Below, in pieces: positions 1 to 5,843 of a DNA stretch of 22,135 nucleotides. The DNA comes from Chara braunii (Eukaryota > Streptophyta > Charophyceae > Charales > Characeae): contig BFEA01000031.1 of the NCBI GenBank assembly GCA_003427395.1, forward strand, positions 2,284,914 to 2,307,048, read 5' to 3'. The notes under the pieces are model-generated. The model did no database searches and was not told where the DNA came from. It saw only the letters and a list, made by a program, of their open reading frames with translations. The translations under genes and the position numbers were made by a program. Each line of letters opens with the position of its first letter. Positions within the stretch are counted from its first letter, which is position 1.

Positions 1-2458
1 GAGAAGATGGGAGTAGGAAGAAGAAGAAGAAGAAGAAGAAGAAGAAGAAGAAGAAGCAGATGGGAAGTGGTGGCGGGAGAGGTGTTGACGATGTGGGAAG
101 GGAGGAAGGAGGTGGTGGCATGGAGGTTGGAGATGATGAAAGGAGCTTAGAGGCGGCAGGCAGAGAGGTAGGAGATGGCGAGGGGGGGGTGGGAGATGGA
201 GAGAGGGAGGTGGCGGATGGCGGGAGGAGAGGTAGGAGGTGGCGGATGGCGGGAGGAGAGGTAGGAGGTGGCTGGGGGGAGGCTCGAGATGGAGGACGTC
301 AGGTGGGAGATGGCGAAAGGGAGGTGGGAAGTTCCAAGCGGGGAGGTGAGAGATGGCGAGAGGGAGGTGGAAGGTGGGAGATGGCGGGCGGGAGGTTGGA
401 GATGGCGAAAGGGAGGTGGTAGGTTGCGTGCTGGGAGGTGGGAGATGGTCGGATTGAGGTGGGAGGTGGCGGGAGTGAAGTGCGAGATGTGAGAGATGGC
501 GGGAGGGACGGTCGGATTGAGGTGGGAGGCGGAGGATGGTGGGAGGGATGTGGGAGATGGCTGGAGGGGAAGAAGAAGCTGGCGGAAGAGAAAGTGGGAG
601 GTACCGGGAGATGGCGGGTGGAGAGGTAGGAGATGGTGGGAGGAGAGGTAGGAGGTGGCTGGAAGGAGGCGAAGGACAACAAGAAGAGGTAGGAGATGGC
701 GGGAGGTAGCGGGAGATGGCAGGAGGGAGGAAGAAGATGGCGGTAGAAGACGACCAAAGTGGCGGGAAGGAGGCGGAGGATGGTGGGATGAACGTGGGAG
801 ATGGCTGGAGGGGAAGTGCAAGGTGGCAGGAGGGAAAGTGGGAGGTAGCGGAAGATGGTGGGAGGTAGAGGGAGATGGCGGGTGGAGAGGTATGAGACGG
901 CAGGTGGAGAGGTACGTGACGGCGGAGGATGGTAGGAGGGACGTGGGAGATGCCGGGAGGGGAAGAAGAAAGTGGCGGGAGGGGAAGTGGGAGGTAGCGG
1001 GAAATGGTGGGACAGACGTGGGAGATGGCGGGAGGGGAAGTGCAAGGTGGCAGGAAGGAAAATGGGAGGTAGCGGGAGATGTCGGGTGGAGAGGTACGAG
1101 ACGGCGGAGGATGGTGGGAGGTAGCAGGAGATGGCAGGAGGGAGGAAGAAGGTGGCGGGAGGGGAAGTGGGAGGTAACAAAAAATGGTGGGACAGACGTG
1201 GGAGATGGCGGGAGGGGAAGTGCAAGGTGGNAGGAGGGAGGAAGAAGGTGGCGGGAGGGGAAGTGGGAGGTAACAAAAAATGGTGGGACAGACGTGGGAG
1301 ATGGCGGGAGGGGAAGTGCAAGGTGGTAGGAGGGAAAGTGGGAGGTAGCGGGAGATGGCAGGTGGAGAGGTACGGGGCGGTAGATGGAGAGGTAGGTAGC
1401 AGGAGATCGCAGGTGGAGAGGACAGAGACGGCGGAGGATGGTGGGAGGGACGTGGGAGATGGCGGGAGGGGAAGTGGGAAGTAGCCGGAAATGGTGGGAC
1501 GGATGTGGGAGATGGCTGGAGGGGAAGTGCAAGGTGGCAGGAGGGAAAGTGGGAGGTAGCGGGAGATGGTGGGAGGTAGCGGGTGATGGCGGGTGGAGAG
1601 GTACGAGACGACGGAGGATGGTGGGAGGGACGTGGGAGATGGCGGGAGGGGAAGAAGAAGGTGGCGGGAGGGGAAGTGGGAGGTAGTCGGAAATGGTGGG
1701 ACGGATGTGGGAGATGGCGGGAGGGGAAGTGCAAGGTGGCGGGAGGGAAAGTGGGAGGTAGCGGGAGATGGTGGGAGGTAGCGGGAGATGGCGGGTGGAG
1801 AGGTAGGAGACAACGGAGGATGGTGGGAAGGACGTGGGAGATGGCGGGAGGGGAAGAAGAAGGTGGCGGGAGGGGAAGAAGAAGGTGGCGGGGGGGAAGG
1901 TGGCAGGAGGGAGGAAAAAGATGGCGGAAGAAGAGGACTAGAGTGGCGGAAGGGAGGCGGAGGATGGCGGGAGGGACGTGGGAGATGGCGGGAGGCGAAG
2001 TGGGAGGTAGCGGGAGATGGCGGGTGGAGAGGTAGGAAACGGCGGAGGATGGTGGGAGGGACGTGGGAGATGGCGGGAGGGGAAGAAAAAGCTGGCGGGA
2101 GGGGAAGTGGGAGGTAGCGGGAAGTGGCGGGGGGAGAGGTAGGAGGTGGTGGGAACGAGGCGGAGGATGGCGGGAGAAGAGGTAGGAGATGGCGGGAGGG
2201 AGTCGGAGGACGGCAGGAGGGAGGAAAAAGATGGCGGAAGAAGAGGACTATAGTGGCGGAAGGGACGCGGAGGATGGTGGGAGGGACGTGGGAGATGGCG
2301 GGAGGCGAAGTGGGAGGTAGTGGGAACTAGGTGGGAGACGGCGAGGTGGATGTGGTAAATGGTGGGAGTGGAAGTGGGAGGTGGCGGGAGGTAGCTAGGA
2401 GGGAGGTGGGAGGGGCGAAGGAGATGGCGGGGGGGGGGGGAGGAGGGAGGGACGAGGG
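1..2458. repeat. Purine-strand G-rich minisatellite with higher-order repeats
   Basis: The + strand is almost entirely purine plus scattered T and C, built from variants of GGAGATGGCGGGAGG, GAAGTGGGAGGTAGCGGGAG and GGAAGAAGAAGGTGGCGG. It begins with a (GAA)n tract at 17-56. A landmark, GTGGGAC(A/G)GA(C/T)GTGGGAGATGG, recurs near 1007, 1187, 1283, 1494 and 1696, giving a higher-order period of about 180-210 bp (202 bp between the last two). Long open frames on both strands are low-complexity by-products: Gly/Arg/Glu/Trp-rich on + and Ser/Pro/His/Leu-rich on -. I see no gene here. The strand asymmetry makes triplex, R-loop or G-quadruplex formation plausible, which is inference. Confidence 0.9.
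1136..1326. repeat. Two identical 95-bp blocks separated by a single N
   Basis: Positions 1136-1230 and 1232-1326 are identical base for base, with one unresolved base (N) at 1231 between them. Other repeat units in this minisatellite differ from each other, so perfect identity exactly at a gap suggests a contig overlap that was scaffolded end to end instead of being merged. A genuine recent tandem duplication remains possible. Two other single Ns occur at 2614 and 3044, and neither has a visible flanking duplication. Confidence 0.8.
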
Positions 2459-2496
2459 CTGTCTCTTATACACATCTAGATGTGTATAAGAGACAG
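2459..2496. other. Nextera mate-pair junction adapter (assembly artefact)
   Basis: CTGTCTCTTATACACATCT (2459-2477) is directly followed by its reverse complement AGATGTGTATAAGAGACAG (2478-2496). Each half is the 19-bp Tn5 mosaic end, and the head-to-head 38-bp palindrome is the known circularisation junction of Nextera mate-pair libraries. This is synthetic sequence, not a natural transposon end: no transposase or element body sits on either side. The minisatellite at 1-2458 and the sequence from 2497 onward may have been several kilobases apart in the genome, so no feature should be called across this point. Confidence 0.97.
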
Positions 2497-2685
2497 GATC
2501 GAGAGAAGGTTAACCGACTCTCAACAGATCACCCTCATTTATAAGAAAACCGAAGGGTCATTTTAACCATACTTTACACCAATCTGTAGAGTGCACTTCT
2601 TACTAACATATTGNGGGGAAGAAGAAGGTAGACGACGAGGGAGGAGAAAAACAAGAAGACAATGAAGCATAAAAGCAAAGAAAAA
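2497..2685. other. Unassigned non-coding stretch with one N
   Basis: This AT-richer sequence lies between the adapter and the GGA/GAA microsatellites. It contains a single N at 2614 between unlike sequences, so a real gap is likely. I see no open frame with recognisable content, no RNA gene and no clear regulatory motif. Confidence 0.5.
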
Positions 2686-2877
2686 AGGAGGAGGAGGAGG
2701 GGGAGGAGGAGGAGGATGACCAATGGGTGGAGAAGTTGAACGAAGAGCGTGGGAAGAGGAGGACGACGAGGAGCACGGGGAGAAGTTGAACAACGAAGAA
2801 GGAGGAGGAGGAGGAGGAGGAGGAGGAGGAGAAGAAGAAGAAGAAGAAGAAGAAGAAGAAGAAGAAGAAGAAGAAGA
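2686..2877. repeat. GGA and GAA trinucleotide microsatellites
   Basis: A GGA-rich tract (about 2686-2715) is followed, after some less regular purine-rich sequence, by (GGA)10 at 2801-2830 and then an uninterrupted GAA run at 2831-2877. Conceptual translation gives only poly-Glu, poly-Arg or poly-Gly on + and poly-Ser or poly-Phe on -, so the long open frames here are by-products of the repeat. Pure GAA tracts are known to form triplex structures and to be length-unstable. Assembly length is therefore uncertain, especially so close to gaps. Confidence 0.9.
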
Positions 2878-3077
2878 CCCCCACTTACCTTCCTCTTCGT
2901 GGGAGCAGCGACAACCTTGGGGAGCGACGAAGGAGGGCAGGCGCGCCGAAGATGCGACGGGGAGCAGTGAAGGCCGTGGGAGGTGGGCGATGGTGCGATC
3001 TGGCCAACGACGGCGATGACGACGAAATGGCGGGCGGAGCGGCNACGCGGGGGAACCCCCGTCCTCAGGCCCGCGTA

Positions 3078-3107
3078 GTTCGAAAATTCGAACTCGGATT
3101 CGAATCC
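3078..3107. repeat. Cluster of three TTCGAA palindromes
   Basis: GTTCGAA (3078-3084), a 2-base spacer and TTCGAAC (3087-3093) form a 7-bp inverted repeat. They are followed by the perfect 12-bp palindrome GGATTCGAATCC (3096-3107). The last part resembles a tRNA T-loop (B-box), but the flanking stems do not pair as a T-arm and no other tRNA parts are present. It could be a protein-binding site or part of a dispersed repeat. No function can be assigned. Confidence 0.5.
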
Positions 3108-3307
3108 TGCAAAAATGCGCGGGTCGACGAATCTCCGCCATTGATGTTCAAAGATCCACGATGGAGATCACGAGTCCAAGACCGAATTTTTCAAACCCCC
3201 CCGCGCGTCGGAAAAAAAATCGACCTGTGGGGGGGCCTTAAAAAATGCATGTACTGCCAAAAGCGGGCGTGGCGTCCCGAAATTGCCCCTCAGGCACACT
3301 TCGCTGG

Positions 3308-3351
3308 GGCCGCACGGGGCCCGTACGGGGGACCCGCACGGCCGTGCGGCC
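3308..3351. repeat. GC-rich inverted repeat (10-bp arms)
   Basis: GGCCGCACGG (3308-3317) is the exact reverse complement of CCGTGCGGCC (3342-3351), with a 24-base GC-rich loop. The right arm overlaps a second 12-bp palindrome, GCACGGCCGTGC (3336-3347), so two alternative foldings compete. No T-run follows, so it does not look like a bacterial-type terminator. Confidence 0.6.
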
Positions 3352-3971
3352 GTGAAAGGATCCGTGCAAGACGGGGACACTCGTGAGCACAGAAATGAAG
3401 CCTAGCCCTTCAGACAATATTTTTACCGGACGCATGATGTATGTCGACAGAGTTGCTATGGTCAAGTAGGCCTCACACTTCAGTTTGGGCAGGCCAGGGG
3501 TGATGTTTTTTTGAGGTTCGACAAGGTAGGTTCTGTGGTGCCGGTGGTTTAAGCCCAGGGGTCTCTTTGAACCAGCAGATTTTTAAGTGTCAAAAAATGT
3601 TAGAAACGAAAAAGAAAAGAAAGAAGCTCTGTTGTGCGCTGAAGGGTCTTCGCAGGAGTTGGAATCTGGAAGGAACGAGATGAATACAATAGGTAAGGGG
3701 GTCTCTCTTTTTTTTTTTTTCAGAAAAAGAAAGGGGCTCCCCCAAAATGTGTCGTTTGTACATTCTGATCATGGAGCATTGCAGTTGAGATGCACTCATT
3801 TAACTGCAAGGGGTGCAACGGGTGCAATGTGTGCACAGTAAGGCACCGTTGGCGGTTCGGAAAAGCTTGGCGCACAGTAAGGCGCCGCAGACCCGGGTGT
3901 ACTTACTGGTGGTTTAAGAAGTCTGTGAACAGGAAAATTCACATGGTTTTTAACTAATGCACCACCTGCCA

Positions 3972-4099
3972 CCCACCTCACTCCTTGCTTTCCCTGGCTG
4001 GAGCTGAAGCAGGTAAAGGTGCAAACACAGTGTTTCCCACCTCACCGCTCACTTCGCTGGCCGGAGTTGAAGCAGGCAAAGGTACATACACAAGTGTGC
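3972..4099. repeat. Diverged tandem duplication, about 64 bp x 2
   Basis: Unit 1 (3972-4035) and unit 2 (4036-4099) share CCCACCTCA, CTGG(C/T)(C/T)GGAG(C/T)TGAAGCAGG and the AAAGGT that follows, with substitutions and small indels. No coding content is seen. Confidence 0.7.
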
Positions 4100-4182
4100 T
4101 TCATTGTCTGCAAGAGAGGTAAAGCTGCTTTGATTTTTGATCTACTCGTCCGGGTGGAACCGGGGCTGTTGGGTGAAAGTCT

Positions 4183-4560
4183 GTGCTTCGCACCATAACG
4201 CGACCTCTTGGAAGAATTTGGATTTTAACGTGCTGGTGTTTTTTAACTGTAGGAATACTACTGGGAAGTTGGTGGGCTTATCATGAGCTAGGTTGCGGCG
4301 GTTGGTGGTTTTGGGATCCCGTAGAAAATGCATCTTTGATGACTTGGGTATTAGCTACAGCTTGTTTTCATTCGGTCATTTCATTTCGGTTGAATTCTTG
4401 GACCTTCTTTCTAAACATTGTTACTTTTTTATTCAGTGTTTTAGCCTTTTAGGTACTTTTTTTGTTTGTTCGGGATGACTTGCATCTGTTCATAGCTTCG
4501 CCACAGATTCGCAATGAGGAATAGCTTTGCCACAGATTTGCAACGAGGAATCTTTTTATT
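4183..4560 (+). pseudogene. ccmF: ccmF-like fragment (cytochrome c maturation), probable organelle-derived pseudogene
   Basis: CcmF (split as ccmFN and ccmFC in many plant mitochondria) is an inner-membrane subunit of the system I heme lyase, which attaches heme to apocytochrome c. The frame from 4183 shows hydrophobic membrane segments around [14 protein letters not shown] and the hallmark WWD motif [13 protein letters not shown] (within 4294-4335), then LATA and [11 protein letters not shown]. At about 4450 the frame shifts to give LGTFFVCSG, then a TGA (4476-4478), then LASVHSFATD, which matches the usual continuation of the family. Only about 120 residues of a protein normally several hundred long remain. 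The first visible start is GTG, with an in-frame TGA just upstream. The usual W before GG in the motif is C here. With no intact frame it is a relic, most simply mitochondrial DNA inserted into the nucleus. A contaminant or chimeric join is the alternative. Confidence 0.85.
4492..4549 (+). repeat. 29-bp tandem duplication inside the ccmF relic
   Basis: Units 4492-4520 and 4521-4549 both carry ATAGCTT(C/T)GCCACAGATT and GCAA(T/C)GAGGA, differing at three positions, all C/T. Each copy encodes the SFATD segment of CcmF in its own frame. After the second copy the frame reads RGIFL, the expected continuation. Because 29 is not a multiple of 3, the duplication itself breaks the frame, so it arose after the gene copy was already non-functional, or made it so. 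Confidence 0.8.
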
Positions 4561-4596
4561 AAATTACACTAGTGCAAGCTCCTGATGAGTTGGGCA

Positions 4597-4641
4597 AAGT
4601 CTGACAAAATGGTGGAAGTCTGACAAAAAAGTCTGACAAAA
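4597..4641 (+). repeat. Three copies of AAGTCTGACAAAA
   Basis: The 13-mer occurs at 4597-4609, 4616-4628 and 4629-4641, the last two directly adjacent. It lies between the ccmF relic and the basic-motif open frame. It could be a local slippage product or a small binding-site cluster upstream of that frame. Nothing in the sequence decides between these. Confidence 0.6.
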
Positions 4642-4694
4642 TGCTCTGGCAGGGGCCTTTTTCGTAGAATTGTGTGCATGCGGGGTGCTGGTGG

Positions 4695-4700
4695 TATAAA
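4695..4700 (+). promoter_or_regulatory. Possible TATA box
   Basis: TATAAA lies about 100 bp upstream of the open frame that begins at 4797. It is a single short match in AT-moderate DNA and could be chance. If used, transcription would start near 4725, upstream of the ATG at 4742. Confidence 0.2.
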
Positions 4701-4796
4701 TCTCCCAAAGTATGATGATCTGGAAGAGCTTCCACAATGCTATGCAGCAGTGGATGGTAAAAGTAACAGGAGTGCAAAGATAGTGAACATTGGTAG

Positions 4797-5843
4797 GGAT
4801 TTTATACTGTTCCTGTCGTGCTAACCTTGGACAGTGCTCTGTATTGTGCAGCACTGGATGATGAAGCAGTGCATGCTCGCCGAGAAGCATGGCGGGAGCG
4901 TCAGCGAAGGTGTCGAGCACGGCGGCGCGAACAAGGGAACCAACTGCATGATGCCGAGGTGCGGCAGAAAGGCCAGCGACAAAGGCGGAAATCATCAGCA
5001 AGTGAAGTTGATGCTGCGGGGGAGCTGTCGCCTCGCCGGGTGCGGAAACACAGTAGAGGTGCGAGTTGGAATGGAGCTTTACATTCTGGAAAGGGGCATG
5101 TTGAAGCGAATGGAAAGCCAAGTTTTGAGGCTCGTGTTGAAAACTTGCAAGCAGAGGTGTTGGTGAGCTTAGCCAGTGATACCAGCATGCCATTACGAAT
5201 AGAGTTCCCAGGCAAGGCAGACTGTGCTGAGGCTGTTGTTGATAGAAAATGTTATGTAGCATTAGCAGGACCTGCGGAATGCTCAGTAGGTGTAGAAATG
5301 GTGGAGTTGGCACCATCAAGGGATTTGGCAGTGACGAGAGAGGTGACCATATCTCGGGAGTTCGTCCCATGTGCAGATTTTTCAACTCAAGAGGCAGCAG
5401 CTAAAGAGTCGGCAGCAGCTAGGGATTCAGCAGCCAGGGAGTTGGCAGCTACAGAGAACCCCGCAAGAGAGTCGGAAACCAGGGAAATCCCATCTAGGGA
5501 TTCTGCAGCCGTGGAGCTGTCGGGGATTGAGTCCGAAGTCGTGGAGCTGGCAGTGAGGGACTGTGGAGAGAGGGATTCAGCAGCAAGAGAATCAGATGCT
5601 AGGGAGTCGGAAGCTAGGGAGTTGGTGGCTAGGGAGTTGGCTGCAAGAGTGTTGGCAGCTAGGGAGGAAGAGGCATCAGTGCACGCTCGGCGTGAAGCAT
5701 GGCGGGAGAGACAGCGGAAGTGCCGTGCACGGCGGCGTGAGCAAGCAGAACGTGCCGAATTTGAAATGAGGCGGAAGGCTCTCCAGCAGCAGCAGCACTG
5801 GCAGGGTGTAGCAAGCACCGCCAACGGCAGAGCTCATTCATGA
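4797..5843 (+). CDS. Unrecognised protein with two basic 21-residue motifs and pentapeptide repeats
   Basis: The frame is open from 4797, just after an in-frame TAG at 4794-4796, to the TGA at 5841-5843. Numbering from the GTG at 4818, residues 19-39 and 289-309 are two copies of a highly basic motif: HARREAWRERQR, then R or K, then CRARRREQ. The copies differ at nine synonymous codons and one conservative R/K change, which argues for selection on the protein. Residues 201-285 are 17 pentads of the type A-R-(E/D)-(S/L)-(A/E). The tail is Gln-rich. The motif resembles a bZIP basic region (RRE..., CRxRRRE) but has W where bZIP proteins need Asn, and no leucine zipper follows, so that family is not supported. 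There is no in-frame ATG before the first motif. A 40-nt GT-AG intron (4757-4796) would join ATGs at 4712 or 4742 in phase. It could also be a TE-encoded protein. No signal peptide or membrane segment is seen. Confidence 0.45.
   Translation, partial: GFYTVPVVLTLDSALYCAALDDEAVHARREAWRERQRRCRARRREQGNQLHDAEVRQKGQRQRRKSSASEVDAAGELSPRRVRKHSRGASWNGALHSGKGHVEANGKPSFEARVENLQAEVLVSLASDTSMPLRIEFPGKADCAEAVVDRKCYVALAGPAECSVGVEMVELAPSRDLAVTREVTISREFVPCADFSTQEAAAKESAAARDSAARELAATENPARESETREIPSRDSAAVELSGIESEVVELAVRDCGERDSAARESDARESEARELVARELAARVLAAREEEASVHARREAWRERQRKCRARRREQAERAEFEMRRKALQQQQHWQGVASTANGRAHS
5418..5672 (+). repeat. 15-bp coding minisatellite (17 pentapeptide units)
   Basis: There are seventeen consecutive 15-bp units with consensus GCTAGGGAGTTGGCA, translating to A-R-(E/D)-(S/L)-(A/E) in the frame of the basic-motif protein. 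No unit breaks the frame. Units differ by AGG/AGA, GAG/GAA and TCG/TCA choices as well as replacements, so the array is old, not freshly expanded. Ala, Arg and Glu content suggests a helical, charged spacer between the two basic motifs (inference). Confidence 0.75.

Larger units (their letters stand above)
3045..4140. other. Non-coding stretch, no supportable gene
   Basis: Apart from the palindromes, hairpin and tandem duplication listed separately, I see no coding signal in this stretch. A T-run ending in CAG (about 3709-3722) resembles a splice acceptor, but nothing recognisable follows it. GCACAGTAAGGC occurs twice 39 bp apart (3833 and 3872). A weak hairpin has arms TTGCAGTT (3779-3786) and AACTGCAA (3802-3809). 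The phrase GGTGGTTTAAG occurs near 3544 and 3910, without an evident role. Confidence 0.4.

Noticed and set aside
299-1813. Open frames of 460-504 codons on the minus strand in the minisatellite
   Set aside because: They are pure products of the repeat (Ser/Pro/His/Leu strings). They cross the N at 1231 and depend on the doubtful 95-bp duplication.
2459-2496. Perfect 38-bp palindrome as a natural transposon end, terminator or operator
   Set aside because: It is exactly two Tn5 mosaic ends head to head, the known library junction adapter, with no element around it.
3096-3113. tRNA B-box or T-arm (GGATTCGAATCC)
   Set aside because: The flanking bases do not form a T-stem, and no acceptor, D or anticodon arms are present upstream.
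3587-3841. Small gene with a mini-intron (GTAAG near 3693, poly-T then CAG at 3722)
   Set aside because: The interval is about 30 nt, too short for a spliceosomal intron, and the peptide has no recognisable content.
4564-5385. 273-codon open frame on the minus strand
   Set aside because: It lies opposite the basic-motif frame and has no recognisable domain. The synonymous pattern of the repeated motif supports the + strand frame instead.
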